NCBI RefSeq assembly: GCF_002150735.1
Contig: NZ_MUKA01000151.1
Span: forward strand, 1-50,600
Direction of reading: 5' to 3'
From: Streptomyces africanus
GTDB taxonomy: Bacteria > Actinomycetota > Actinomycetes > Streptomycetales > Streptomycetaceae
DNA length: 50,600 nucleotides
Below are positions 7,908-18,064 of the stretch, piece after piece. The translations under genes and the position numbers were made by a program. The stretch's first letter is position 1. Each line of letters opens with the position of its first letter. Below the pieces are notes generated by a model, which made no database searches, had not been told where the DNA came from, and worked only from the letters and a program-made list of their open reading frames with translations.

Positions 7908-8318
7908 GTGAGCCGGCGGCGGCTGACCAGTGGGCCGGGCACGCTGCTGGTGTGGCTGTACGGCGTGATGGTCGTGGGCGCGGTGTCGCGATCGGCCTAC
8001 CAGATCGCGACCGAGTTCGACCGGGCGGCGCTCGCGTACTCGCTGTCGGCGGTGGCCGGTGTGGTGTACGGGTTCATCACGTACTCGCTGGTGCGGGGTG
8101 GGGAGACGGCGCGCAAGGCCGCGCTGGCGTGCTGTGTCGCCGAGTTGGTGGGTGTGCTGACGGTCGGGACGTGGACCTTGATCGAGCCGTCGGCGTTTCC
8201 CGACGCGACCGTGTGGTCGGACTTCGGGATGGGGTACGTGTTCATCCCGATTTTGTTGCCGGTGTCTGCGATCTACTGGCTGCGGCGGTCGCGTGCGCGG
8301 AATGGGGATGCCGCCTGA
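7908..8318 (+). CDS. Small integral membrane protein
   Basis: A 136-residue protein with about four hydrophobic segments (near residues 12-30, 42-62, 70-92 and 112-130) and a basic, arginine-rich C-terminus (RRSRARNGDAA). The GTG at 7908 is chosen because GGGGAGG lies five bases upstream. It follows the first membrane protein gene after a single base, so the pair forms an operon. Function unknown; similar paired small membrane proteins are common in Streptomyces. Confidence 0.75.
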   Translation: MSRRRLTSGPGTLLVWLYGVMVVGAVSRSAYQIATEFDRAALAYSLSAVAGVVYGFITYSLVRGGETARKAALACCVAELVGVLTVGTWTLIEPSAFPDATVWSDFGMGYVFIPILLPVSAIYWLRRSRARNGDAA

Positions 8319-8343
8319 GGTGATCAGGCGGCCGCGGGCCGGG

Positions 8344-8399
8344 TGTGGCTGGTCGCGCCCACGCGGCGGAGCCGCACATCGATACAGCCCCGCGCCCCT
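8344..8399. repeat. Streptomyces dispersed intergenic repeat, long variant
   Basis: It contains GTGGCTGGTCGCGC at one end and CCCCGCGCCCCT at the other, split by a 30-base insert with respect to the other copies in this window. It lies between two convergent genes. Confidence 0.6.
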
Positions 8400-8414
8400 A
8401 AGGAAGGCCGGCCA

Positions 8415-8933
8415 TCACGCCGTCGCCGCGTACGTACTGGCCGGCTTCTCCAGGACGATCATCGGTACGCCGTCCGCGCCCTGGGACGTGCCCACGGTCT
8501 CGTAGCCCACCTTGCGGTAGAGGCGGAGGTTGCCCTCGCTGCGGTGGCCGGTGTGGAGGCGGAAGCGGGTGGCGCCGTGCTGGTCGGCGAGGGCCGATTC
8601 GGCAGCGCGGAGGAGGCGGGCGCCGATGCCGTGCCCCTGCAGGCGGGGGTGGACGCAGAGCTTGCCGATCGCGGCGGCGCCGTCCTCGGTGACCGAGCCG
8701 CGGACCGAGCCGACGACCTCGTCGCCGAGCCGGGCCACGAAGACGCAGTCCCGGGCGACCTCCTCGCGGACCGAGTCGAGGGTTTGGACGAGCGGGTCGA
8801 TGCGGTAGTTCCCGTACAGCGCCGCCTCCGACTGGAAGCACAGGTACTGCAGCCTGAAGATCTGCTCCGCGTCCTGCTCGGCCGCCGCAGAGATGGTCAC
8901 GCTCATGCCCATGTGCGCACGCCTCCCGCTCAT
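8415..8933 (-). CDS. GNAT family N-acetyltransferase
   Basis: A 172-residue single-domain acetyltransferase. The acetyl-CoA-binding motif is LCVHPRLQGHGIGARLLRAA (about residues 92-111), with the Q/R-x-x-G-x-G/A core QGHGIG, and the C-terminal motif is NLRLYRKVGYETVG. The acceptor is unknown. The ATG at 8933 has AGGTGA five bases upstream; an ATG at 8906 is an alternative that would remove nine residues. It stands downstream of the sigma-like gene with a 36-base gap on the same strand. Confidence 0.87.
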   Translation of the reverse strand: MSGRRAHMGMSVTISAAAEQDAEQIFRLQYLCFQSEAALYGNYRIDPLVQTLDSVREEVARDCVFVARLGDEVVGSVRGSVTEDGAAAIGKLCVHPRLQGHGIGARLLRAAESALADQHGATRFRLHTGHRSEGNLRLYRKVGYETVGTSQGADGVPMIVLEKPASTYAATA

Positions 8934-8969
8934 CTGATCACCTGTCGTTCCTCACTCCTATCCCCGTCC

Positions 8970-9518
8970 TCAGCGGGCCGCAACCTCCGACGTGAGCAAT
9001 CTCCGCAGACATCCCAGGCATCTGGAACGTTCCGGGCCAAGACTGCCCTGTGAGATACCCAACTCCCCTGCGATTTCCCGGTATGTCAGGTCATCGGGAG
9101 AGAGCAGGGCCTCCATCAGGCGGGGGCACCGGCCCGGGAGGCGGCGGACGGCCGCGCGCAGGGCACGGCCGCGGGCCGCGGCGAGGGCGAGCTGCTCGGG
9201 GCCGTCGCCGCGGTCGTCGGCCGGCTCGACGGCGTACGGCCGTTCGAGGCGGCTCGCGCGGCGGGTGCGGCGCGCTTCCGAGCGGACGGCCCGGCGGAGC
9301 CATTCCTGCGGGTCGAGCGGCGGGCCCTCGGCGTGGAGACGCTCCAGCAGGCGGAGCCAGACCGCCTGTTCCAGGTCACTGGCCTCGACTCCTGCGGCAT
9401 ATGCCTCCGCGGAGGCCTCGGCGGTGAGCAGCGGACGCAGGGCGGTGACCAGGTCGGGCGTCATATGCGGAGCGACGCGGCCCCCGGGCCGTGGGTTGCC
9501 CGGGCGGCCGAAGCTCAC
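8970..9518 (-). CDS. RNA polymerase sigma-70-like (ECF-type) protein
   Basis: A 182-residue protein whose C-terminal part looks like sigma region 4: LTYREIAGELGISQGSLGPERSRCLGCLRRLL (about 140-172) with a helix-turn-helix. The N-terminal half is helical and resembles a shortened region 2 (SDLEQAVWLRLLERLH), with the linker dominated by Arg/Ala. This suits a small ECF-like sigma factor or sigma-like DNA-binding regulator. No anti-sigma gene is adjacent. The start is uncertain: GTG 9518 gives the full length; ATG 9464 would give 164 residues. Confidence 0.72.
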   Translation of the reverse strand: MSFGRPGNPRPGGRVAPHMTPDLVTALRPLLTAEASAEAYAAGVEASDLEQAVWLRLLERLHAEGPPLDPQEWLRRAVRSEARRTRRASRLERPYAVEPADDRGDGPEQLALAAARGRALRAAVRRLPGRCPRLMEALLSPDDLTYREIAGELGISQGSLGPERSRCLGCLRRLLTSEVAAR

Positions 9519-9569
9519 TCGACCGGGGGGTGTGCGCTCACCTGTTGACGCTCAGCGCCGATGTGACGC

Positions 9570-10760
9570 TCAGTCGCCGACGAAGTCCTCGCGGGCCAGC
9601 ACACCCGTGTCGGGCTGGTCGGTGAAGACGCCGTCGATACCGGTCGCGAAATACACCTTGTAGGCGCCGAAGACGTCGCCGTAGGCGTCCGCGTCCGTGC
9701 CCTTGCGGAAGTTCGCGGGCAGGAAGGGGTTCTCGTTGCGCATCGTCCAGGGGTGCAGGATCAGACCCGCCTGGTGCGCGTCCCGGACGAGTGCCGTCGG
9801 CTGCGTGAGATTGCCCTTGGCGTCGCGCGGGATGACCAGGTCCAGGGTCGGGCCGATGCCCTGCGCGTAGGAGGCGATCTCCCGCAGGCCGGCCGGCTTG
9901 ACCAGGTCGGCGACGGTGCGCGGGTCGCCCGTCTCGACGAAGTCCCAGGGGCGGCTGTCCGCCGAGGACAGCAGGACGACCAGGGGGTTGTCGACGAGCT
10001 TGTCGAGGCGCTCGATGCTGGTCGGCTCGAAGGACTGGATGATGACCGGGGAGGTGCGTCGGTCCTTGCGGTGCCTGCGCAGCAGCTCGGCGACCCGCTC
10101 CTCCAGGGGGAGGCCCTGCTTGCGGAAGTAGGTGGGGTGCTTGAGCTCGGGGTAGATCCACACCTGCTTGCCGCGCTCGCGGGTCTGCTCGTCCTGCCAC
10201 TTCAGGACCTCTTCGAAGGTGGGGATCTCCCAGCGGCCGTTGTAGAGGGTGTTGTGCGGGCGGTTGGCCGGGATGCGCTCGACCGCCCGCAGGGTCTTCA
10301 GCTCGGCGAGCGTGAAGTCCTCGGTGAACCAGCCGGTGGTCGAGACGCCGTCGAGGAGCTTGGTCTTCTTGCGGTCGGCGAACTCCGGGTGGTCGGCGAC
10401 GTCCGTGGTGCCGCCGATCTCCGGCTCGTGACGGCAGACGAGGTGACCGTCCTTCGTCGGCACCAGGTCGCCCGCCTCGACGATGTCGGCGCCCAGGTCG
10501 AGGGCCAGCTGGTACGAGCCGAAGGTGTGTTCCGGGCGGTAGCCGCTGGCCCCGCGGTGGCCGACGATCGTCGGCTTGGGAAGGCTCTTCAGCCCGCCGT
10601 GCCCGCCCTGCCCCTCCTGTCCGCCGCCGGGCCGGGCGCCGTCGGCTCTCGCCGAGCCGGCCATGCCGAGGACCGCTCCCCCGGCGCCGAGGACCGCCGC
10701 GCCGAGCAGGGCCCGCCGTCCGGTTCCGCTCGCTCCCTCGTTCGGCCTCTGCGTTCCCAT
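9570..10760 (-). CDS. glpQ: Secreted glycerophosphodiester phosphodiesterase
   Basis: A 396-residue exported enzyme that would hydrolyse glycerophosphodiesters (phospholipid head groups or teichoic acid) to glycerol-3-phosphate and an alcohol. The N-terminus has twin arginines (GTGRRALLGAAVLG) and a hydrophobic stretch ending ARADG, a Tat-type signal. The catalytic motif HRGASGYRPEHT follows at about residues 67-78. The metal-binding ExD segment reads EAGDLVPTKDG, with one more residue than usual. The C-terminus has GIDGVFTDQPD, a family hallmark. The ATG at 10760 has GGGAGG seven bases upstream. It faces away from the acyltransferase gene across a 400-base divergent region. Confidence 0.9.
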   Translation of the reverse strand: MGTQRPNEGASGTGRRALLGAAVLGAGGAVLGMAGSARADGARPGGGQEGQGGHGGLKSLPKPTIVGHRGASGYRPEHTFGSYQLALDLGADIVEAGDLVPTKDGHLVCRHEPEIGGTTDVADHPEFADRKKTKLLDGVSTTGWFTEDFTLAELKTLRAVERIPANRPHNTLYNGRWEIPTFEEVLKWQDEQTRERGKQVWIYPELKHPTYFRKQGLPLEERVAELLRRHRKDRRTSPVIIQSFEPTSIERLDKLVDNPLVVLLSSADSRPWDFVETGDPRTVADLVKPAGLREIASYAQGIGPTLDLVIPRDAKGNLTQPTALVRDAHQAGLILHPWTMRNENPFLPANFRKGTDADAYGDVFGAYKVYFATGIDGVFTDQPDTGVLAREDFVGD

Positions 10761-11162
10761 GAGCACCCTCCCTGCCGTGAGCTCGTCCGTGCGGGCCGAT
10801 CGTACGGGCGCGTACATGACGAGCGGGAGACGCCGGGCGGAACACGCGGGTGACGACGGATGTCGTAGTGGCTGGTGGGGGCGGCGAACTGACGGCTCGT
10901 CGGCGGCGCGTCGGGTTCGTCCCGTCCCGGCGATTCGGTGCGGCGGTTCTGGGAACGCGTCCGGTGCGCCCGGGGAGCGACGTCCGTCACATGGGGCGGC
11001 CGGGTCACGCACCGTCCACGGCGCGTCACCGCAGGTAAACACGCGTCAACAGTACGTAAGGCCTCGGTTAAGTCGCCGTGCCCGATGTGCGCGATCGCCC
11101 GGGCCCCGAGTATCGTCCTCACCTGCACAGACTCATACAGAATCCTGACACCGGAGGGTCCG
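10761..11162. other. Divergent intergenic region between glpQ and the acyltransferase gene
   Basis: About 400 bases holding the promoters of both flanking genes. On the minus strand at 11033-11050 two 7-base units, GTTGACG and TTTACCT, stand 11 bases apart, loosely like the direct repeats of a Streptomyces PHO box (GTTCACC). That would suit phosphate control of glpQ, but the match is poor. No small gene is convincing here. The right end has a more AT-rich ACTCATACAGAATCC close to the TTG start. Confidence 0.35.
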
Positions 11163-11837
11163 TTGTCCCGCTTCGCGCTCATCAAGGCAGTGCTCGGCCC
11201 GATCATGCGCCTGATGTTCCGCCCTCAGGTGGAAGGCGCGGAGCACATTCCCGGCGACGGTCCGGTCATCCTCGCCGGCAACCACCTGACGTTCATCGAC
11301 TCGATGATCCTTCCGCTGGTCTGCGACCGCCAGGTCCTCTTCATCGGCAAGGACGAGTACGTGACCGGGAAGGGCTTCAAGGGCCGGCTGATGGCCTGGT
11401 TCTTCACCGGCGTCGGCATGATCCCCGTGGACCGTGACGGCGGCCGGGGCGGGGTCGCCGCGCTGATGACCGGCCGCCGGGTGCTGGAGGAGGGCAAGGT
11501 CTTCGGCATCTACCCGGAGGGCACGCGCTCGCCCGACGGCCGGCTGTACCGCGGGCGTACCGGGATCGCCCGGCTCACGCTGATGACGGGAGCCCCGGTG
11601 GTGCCGTTCGCGATGATCGGTACGGACCGGCTTCAGCCGGGCGGGGCGGGGCTGCCGCGGCCGGGGAAGGTCACGGTCCGCTTCGGTGAGGCGATGGAGT
11701 TCTCCCGGTACGAGGGGATGGACCGGGACCGGTACGTGCTGCGGGCCGTGACCGACTCGGTGATGAGCGAGGTCATGCGGTTGTCCGGTCAGGAGTACGT
11801 CGACATGTACGCCAGTAAGGCCAAAGAGGCCGCGTAG
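11163..11837 (+). CDS. 1-acyl-sn-glycerol-3-phosphate acyltransferase (PlsC-like)
   Basis: A 224-residue membrane-associated acyltransferase that would transfer an acyl chain to lysophosphatidic acid or a similar acceptor in phospholipid synthesis. Motif I, NHLTFID with the H-x4-D pair, is at about 38-44; motif III, YPEGTRSPDG, at about 117-126; and VVPFAMIGT follows. I chose TTG at 11163 because GGAGG lies six bases upstream and it gives the family-typical N-terminus SRFALIKAVLGPIMRLMF. Paralogues are common in Streptomyces, so the exact acceptor is unknown. Confidence 0.88.
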   Translation: MSRFALIKAVLGPIMRLMFRPQVEGAEHIPGDGPVILAGNHLTFIDSMILPLVCDRQVLFIGKDEYVTGKGFKGRLMAWFFTGVGMIPVDRDGGRGGVAALMTGRRVLEEGKVFGIYPEGTRSPDGRLYRGRTGIARLTLMTGAPVVPFAMIGTDRLQPGGAGLPRPGKVTVRFGEAMEFSRYEGMDRDRYVLRAVTDSVMSEVMRLSGQEYVDMYASKAKEAA

Positions 11838-11861
11838 CGCCGTTCGGCGTCTCACCTCCCC

Positions 11862-13385
11862 TCAAGGTCGGCTGTCGAGCCGTTGGCCGCGCAGCATGAA
11901 CCATGCCGCTGCGGCCGCGGCGAGCAGCACCGCCGCGCCTGCCCCCGCCGCCAGCGCCAAGCCGTCCACGAAGGACGTGCGGGCCGCGTCCAGCATCACG
12001 GCGGAGGTGTGGGCGGGCATGCTCCCGGCCGCCTCGACGGCGCCCCCCAGCGACTCGTGGGCCGCGGCCGGTGTACCCGCCGGGCCGGTGAAGTCGCTGT
12101 AGACGCCGGTCACGATGGACCCGAGCACGGCGATGCCGAGGGCCGCGCCGAGTTCGTACGCCGTCTCGGACACGGCGGACGCGGAACCCGCGTGCTCCTT
12201 GGTCACACTGGAGAGGATCACGTCGGCGGTCACGGTGAACGAGAGACCGGCTCCGACACCGACCACCAGGAGCGCGGCCCCGAGCAGCGGGTAGCCGGTG
12301 GACTGGCCGATCACCGTGAGCGCGGCCAGCGCGAGGCCGATCGCCGCGAGTCCCCCGGAGACGACGGCCCGCACCGAGAAGCGCCGGGCCGCACGCCCCG
12401 CGAGCAGACCGGCCGCCACCGCGCCGATCGCGGCGGGCAGTTCCGCCAGGCCCGCCTCGAACGGGCGCCTGCCCTGGACGAGTTGCAGGTACTGGGAGAG
12501 GAAGAACACCAGCCCGGACAGGCCGAGGATGGTCAGCAGGTCGGCCAGCACCGCCCCGCTGAAGCCGCGGTTGCGGAACAGCCGCATGTCCAGCAGCGGG
12601 GCCTGAAGCGTGAGCTGGCGGCGTACGAACCCGTAGAGGGCGGCCATGCCCAGCAGACCTGCCGCCGCAGGGCCCCACGCGAAGCCGTGCGCGGCGGCCT
12701 CCTTGACCGCGTACACGACACCGACCATGCCGACCAGCGACAGCAGGACGCTGACCAGGTCCCAGGGACCGGGGTCGGCGGTACGCGACTCGGGCAGCAG
12801 CCTGATGCCGACGAGGACCAGGACGGCCATCACGGGCAAGTTGATCAGGAAGACCGAGCCCCACCAGAAGTGCTCCAGCAGGAACCCGCCGACGATCGGG
12901 CCGACGGCCGTTCCGGCGGACGCGGTGGCGCCCCAGATGCCGACGGCGAGACTGCGTTCGCGCGGGTCGTGGAAGAGGTTGCGGATCAGGGCGAGCGTGG
13001 CCGGCATCAGGGTCGCGCCGGCGACGCCGAGCAGTGCCCGCGCCACGATCATCATCTCGGGTGTCGTGGCGTAGGCGTTGACCACGGATATCGCACCGAA
13101 CGCCGTGGCCCCGACCAGCAGGATCCGCTTGCGGCCGATGCGGTCGCCGAGGCTGCCCATGGAGACGAGCAGACCGGCGATGACGAACGAGTAGACGTCG
13201 CCGATCCACAGCAGCTGCGTGCCGGAGGGCTTGAGGTCCTCGCTGATGTAGGGCGTCGCGAGACCGAGGACGGTCGCGTCGACGGCCACCAGCAGCACGG
13301 CGAGCACGAGGACGCCGAGCGCGAGCCAACGGCCCGGGCGCTGCGCCGCCTCGGCCGTCTCGGCCGGCTGCAGGGTGCTGGTCAT
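11862..13385 (-). CDS. MFS transporter, DHA2 (14-TM) drug efflux family
   Basis: A 507-residue proton-driven exporter of the EmrB/QacA type. It starts with a first span LALGVLVLAVLLVAVDATVLGLA, which carries the DHA2 pattern VDATVL; motif A is GSLGDRIGRKRILL at about 72-85 and the antiporter motif C region GIWGATASAGTAVGPIVGG follows near 143-161. About fourteen hydrophobic segments are visible. The start codon overlaps the stop of the tetR-type gene as ATGA, so the two are translationally coupled and the regulator probably controls this pump. The substrate is unknown. Confidence 0.92.
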   Translation of the reverse strand: MTSTLQPAETAEAAQRPGRWLALGVLVLAVLLVAVDATVLGLATPYISEDLKPSGTQLLWIGDVYSFVIAGLLVSMGSLGDRIGRKRILLVGATAFGAISVVNAYATTPEMMIVARALLGVAGATLMPATLALIRNLFHDPRERSLAVGIWGATASAGTAVGPIVGGFLLEHFWWGSVFLINLPVMAVLVLVGIRLLPESRTADPGPWDLVSVLLSLVGMVGVVYAVKEAAAHGFAWGPAAAGLLGMAALYGFVRRQLTLQAPLLDMRLFRNRGFSGAVLADLLTILGLSGLVFFLSQYLQLVQGRRPFEAGLAELPAAIGAVAAGLLAGRAARRFSVRAVVSGGLAAIGLALAALTVIGQSTGYPLLGAALLVVGVGAGLSFTVTADVILSSVTKEHAGSASAVSETAYELGAALGIAVLGSIVTGVYSDFTGPAGTPAAAHESLGGAVEAAGSMPAHTSAVMLDAARTSFVDGLALAAGAGAAVLLAAAAAAWFMLRGQRLDSRP

Positions 13386-13933
13386 GATTCCTCTCTCCGG
13401 AGTGCGCCGCCGAGCAGCAGCTCGACGATCATGTGCTGGAAGTCCTTGGGAGCGCCCTTGCCGCTCTGCACCATCCAGGCGCCGGAGGCCAGCAGGCCGT
13501 AGAGCGCCTCGGTGAGCCAGGCCGGCGTGAGGTCGATGCGGAACTCGCCGCTGAGCTGGCCGCGCCGGAACAGGGCGGAGATCCGGTCGTCGATCAGGGT
13601 CCAGCCCGCGTTCTGCTCCTCGCCCTCGAACAGCTGGTTCTCCGTGTAGAGGAACCCGAGCAGTCCGGCGGCGGGCTCGATGGCCCCGACCAGCCGGCGG
13701 ACGGCCTCGCTCGCCGTGCCCTCGTCGAGCCGGGCGGCGTCCAGCGCGGCCTCGCATTCGGCGATGCCCAGCGACTCCAGCGCGCGGACGAGGGCGTCCC
13801 GCCCGGCGAAGTGGCGGTGCAGCGTGGCGCGGCTGATCCCGGCGGCCTTCGCGACCTCGTCCATGGTCGCGGTGGATTTGCGGGTCAGCAGGGCCGCGGC
13901 GGTGCGCAGCACATGGTCAGGATCGACAGCCAT
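13382..13933 (-). CDS. TetR-family transcriptional repressor
   Basis: A 183-residue regulator. The N-terminal helix-turn-helix reads ATMDEVAKAAGISRATLHRHF (about residues 22-42), and the remainder is a helical ligand-binding/dimerisation domain. The ATG at 13933 is chosen; an upstream ATG at 13951 would lie inside the operator-like region. It is the first gene of a two-gene unit with the efflux pump, the common arrangement where an exported compound relieves repression. A palindrome 20-37 bases before the start is the likely autoregulatory operator. Confidence 0.9.
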   Translation of the reverse strand: MAVDPDHVLRTAAALLTRKSTATMDEVAKAAGISRATLHRHFAGRDALVRALESLGIAECEAALDAARLDEGTASEAVRRLVGAIEPAAGLLGFLYTENQLFEGEEQNAGWTLIDDRISALFRRGQLSGEFRIDLTPAWLTEALYGLLASGAWMVQSGKGAPKDFQHMIVELLLGGALRREES

Positions 13934-13952
13934 GAGACAACCATAGACCATA

Positions 13953-13970
13953 TGAGACGTGAATGTCTCA
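13953..13970. promoter_or_regulatory. Operator-like palindrome for the TetR regulator
   Basis: TGAGAC-GTGAAT-GTCTCA is a perfect 6+6 inverted repeat. A third TGAGAC half-site lies at 13933-13938, overlapping the regulator start codon, 20 bases from the first. Spacing and location suit TetR binding. Confidence 0.55.
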
Positions 13971-14025
13971 CGCTGGACATACGTGGCTCACGGCTGCCGG
14001 TACAGGTGGGAGAGGAACGGGGTGA

Positions 14026-14997
14026 TCAGTGCCAGGGCAGCTGCCCGCGCCGCTCCCAGTACGCCTGCGGTTCCTCGGCCAGCGTGGTGAGGCGGGTCAG
14101 CTGGTCGTCGTCGAGGTCGACGACCGCAGCGTGCAGGTTGGAGGCGAGCTGGTTGGTGGTGGCCGCGCCGGAGAGGACGACGCCGGCCCAGGGCTGCCGC
14201 AGGACCACGGCCAGGGCGACGGCGTCACAGCCGAGGCCGGTCTCCTCGGCGATCCCCTTGAGGACGTCCGGCGCGTGCGGCCCGGCGAGCCGGCCGTTGG
14301 CCATGGCCTCCTTGACGATCACGGTCAGCCCGGCGTCGTGGGCCTCGGCGAGGGCGGGCGCGGCGGAGGTCTCCAGCGCGTTGTACGTCGACTGGACGGT
14401 ACGGAAGAGGGGTTCGCCGTCGACCGTCACGGCGAGGGCGGCGCGGATCGCGTCCGCCTGGGCGGGACCGCTGGTGGAGAAGCCGATGGTGAGTCCCTGG
14501 GCGGCGGCCTCCGCGAGCTTCGCGTGCAGCTCCTTGTCGGTGAGGGCCGGGCTGTCCGGGGTCACCGAGTGGATCTGGTAGAGGTCGAGCCGGTCGCCGA
14601 GCAGGGCGTCGCTCTCGGCGCGCTGCCGTTCGTAGGTGGCGAGGGTGTGGTCCTTGACCTCGTGTGTCTCGGCGTCGGTGGACCAGTCGGCGGTGTAGGT
14701 ATAGCCCCACTTGCTGCCGACGACGATGTCGTCGAGGCCGGGCCTTGTGTTCAGCCAGTCGGCGAGGAACTCTTCCGAGCGCCCGTAGGAGCGGGCGGCG
14801 TCGAAGTAGCGGACGCCTTGGGCGTACGCGGCGTCGAGGAGTTCGTGGGTGCGGGTGCGCAGTGTCTCGACGCTGCGGTCGTCTCCCAGGTCTTCGTCTC
14901 GGCCGAGGTTGATGTAGCCGGGGCGTCCGACGGCGGCGAGGCCGAGGCCGATGTGGCAGGTGGGGGTTGTCGCATGGGCCAGGCGGGCGAAGGGCAT
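14026..14997 (-). CDS. Aldo/keto reductase
   Basis: A 323-residue NADPH-dependent oxidoreductase of the aldo/keto reductase barrel fold. The catalytic tetrad is visible in order: Asp and Tyr in YFDAARSYGRSEEFL (about 64-78), Lys in VVGSKWGY (about 92-99) and His in LYQIHSV (about 139-145). The coenzyme-binding end includes VVLSGAATTNQLASNL. The substrate is unknown. It is transcribed alone, downstream of argH on the same strand, with one copy of the dispersed repeat in the gap. Confidence 0.9.
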   Translation of the reverse strand: MPFARLAHATTPTCHIGLGLAAVGRPGYINLGRDEDLGDDRSVETLRTRTHELLDAAYAQGVRYFDAARSYGRSEEFLADWLNTRPGLDDIVVGSKWGYTYTADWSTDAETHEVKDHTLATYERQRAESDALLGDRLDLYQIHSVTPDSPALTDKELHAKLAEAAAQGLTIGFSTSGPAQADAIRAALAVTVDGEPLFRTVQSTYNALETSAAPALAEAHDAGLTVIVKEAMANGRLAGPHAPDVLKGIAEETGLGCDAVALAVVLRQPWAGVVLSGAATTNQLASNLHAAVVDLDDDQLTRLTTLAEEPQAYWERRGQLPWH

Positions 14998-15104
14998 CCG
15001 GGGGCTCCGTTCGGTCGGCTGTGGCTTTCGACCAACGTAACCCTCGGGATGACCTTCGCCTCAGAGCGCGGGGCCTGATCTGCGTTTGCGAGTGCGGGTT
15101 GCGT

Positions 15105-15134
15105 GTGGTTGCTCGCGCAGTTCCCCGCGCCCCT
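15105..15134. repeat. Streptomyces dispersed 30-bp intergenic repeat
   Basis: Sequence GTGGTTGCTCGCGCAGTT followed by CCCCGCGCCCCT. It lies 15 bases beyond the argH stop codon. It matches the copies at 23939 and 44413 at all but about three positions. Confidence 0.7.
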
Positions 15135-15148
15135 TGGGTACGTTCCCC

Positions 15149-16651
<1,503 letters not shown>

Positions 16652-17848
16652 CTACGCCCGCGGCTGACGCTGTGCCGCGATCTTCGACGACAGGCTGTAG
16701 ATGTCGATGAAGCCCTTGGCGGCGGACTGGTCGAACGTGTCGCCCGTGTCGTACGTGGCGAGGTCGAAGTCGTACAGCGACTGCTCGGAGCGCCGGCCGG
16801 TGACGACCGCGCGGCCGCCGTGGAGGGTCATCCGGATGTCGCCGGTGACGTGCTGGTTCGCCTCGTTGACGAAGCCGTCCAGGGCGCGCTTGAGCGGGGA
16901 GAACCACAGGCCGTCGTAGACCAGCTCGCTCCAGCGCTGCTCGACGCCCCGCTTGTAGCGGGCGAGTTCGCGCTCGACGGTGACGTTCTCCAGCTCCTGG
17001 TGGGCGGTGATCAGGGCGATCGCGCCCGGAGCCTCGTAGACCTCGCGCGACTTGATGCCGACGAGCCGGTCCTCGACCATGTCGATCCGGCCGATGCCCT
17101 GGGCCCCGGCGCGCTCGTTGAGCTGCTGGACGGCCTGGAGGACCGTGACGGGCCTGCCGTCGATGGCGACCGGGGTGCCCTCCTCGAAGGAGATGATCAC
17201 CTCGTCGGGCTCGCGGGCGGCGGCCGGGTTCCGGGTGTACTCGTAGATGTCCTCGATCGGCGCGTTCCAGATGTCCTCCAGGAAGCCGGTCTCGATGGCG
17301 CGGCCGAAGACGTTCTGGTCGATGGAGTACGGCGACTTCTTGGTGGTCGCGATCGGCAGGCCCTTGTCCTCGCAGAAGGCGATGGCCTTGTCGCGGGTCA
17401 TGGCGTAGTCGCGGACCGGGGCGATGCACTTCAGGTCGGGGGCGAGGGCGGCGATGCCGGCTTCGAAGCGGACCTGGTCGTTTCCCTTGCCGGTGCAGCC
17501 GTGGGCGACGGTCGTGGCGCCGTGCTTGTGGGCGGCGGCGACGAGGTGCTGGACGATCGCCGGCCGGGACAGGGCGGAGACCAGCGGGTAGCGGTCCATG
17601 TAGAGGGCGTTGGCCTTGATCGCCGGGAGGCAGTACTCCTCGGCGAACTCGTCCCTGGCGTCGGCCACTTCGGCCTCCACCGCGCCGCACGCGAGGGCGC
17701 GCTTGCGGATGACGTCCAGGTCCTCGCCGCCCTGGCCGACGTCCACCGCGACCGCGATGACCTCGGCGCCCGTCTCCTCGGCGATCCAGCCGATGGCGAC
17801 GGAGGTGTCAAGACCGCCGGAGTAGGCGAGTACGACGCGCTCGGTCAC
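16652..17848 (-). CDS. argG: Argininosuccinate synthase
   Basis: A 398-residue enzyme that condenses citrulline and aspartate with ATP to argininosuccinate. The N-terminal PP-loop ATP motif [14 protein letters not shown] is at about 8-21, and the substrate-binding block [13 protein letters not shown] is at about 116-128. The start is GTG at 17848, preceded by GGAA. It is the first gene of argGH, and two ARG-box-like palindromes lie 33-66 bases upstream, indicating repression by ArgR, which is encoded at 24.0-24.6 kb. Confidence 0.97.
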   Translation of the reverse strand: MTERVVLAYSGGLDTSVAIGWIAEETGAEVIAVAVDVGQGGEDLDVIRKRALACGAVEAEVADARDEFAEEYCLPAIKANALYMDRYPLVSALSRPAIVQHLVAAAHKHGATTVAHGCTGKGNDQVRFEAGIAALAPDLKCIAPVRDYAMTRDKAIAFCEDKGLPIATTKKSPYSIDQNVFGRAIETGFLEDIWNAPIEDIYEYTRNPAAAREPDEVIISFEEGTPVAIDGRPVTVLQAVQQLNERAGAQGIGRIDMVEDRLVGIKSREVYEAPGAIALITAHQELENVTVERELARYKRGVEQRWSELVYDGLWFSPLKRALDGFVNEANQHVTGDIRMTLHGGRAVVTGRRSEQSLYDFDLATYDTGDTFDQSAAKGFIDIYSLSSKIAAQRQPRA

Positions 17849-17880
17849 GGGTTCTTCCCCTCATAGCGCAAACACTGACC

Positions 17881-17914
17881 TGCATGATTATGCAGAGCTC
17901 TGCATGATTCGTCA
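17881..17914 (-). promoter_or_regulatory. Tandem ARG boxes upstream of argG
   Basis: Two copies of TGCATGATT start 20 bases apart, at 17881 and 17901. The first reads TGCATGATTATGCA, nearly palindromic. Spacing of about two helical turns is typical for ArgR hexamer binding. They sit just upstream of argG. Confidence 0.7.
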
Positions 17915-18064
17915 ATCGGTCTCGGGTCGAGGGCTGATTCCGGCCATGCCTAGATGACTTTGAAGATCTTTTGAACGCGCGAAACCGCTTACCCGTACCT
18001 CTCGCCGAACGCAGGCGCCGCGTTTTGACACCGACGATCCCCCGACCCCTAGTGAGGCATCCGC

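Noticed and set aside
11840..11851. Small hairpin CGCCGTTCGGCG between the acyltransferase and MFS genes as a terminator
   Set aside because: The five-base stem is too short to be distinguished from chance in this GC-rich DNA.
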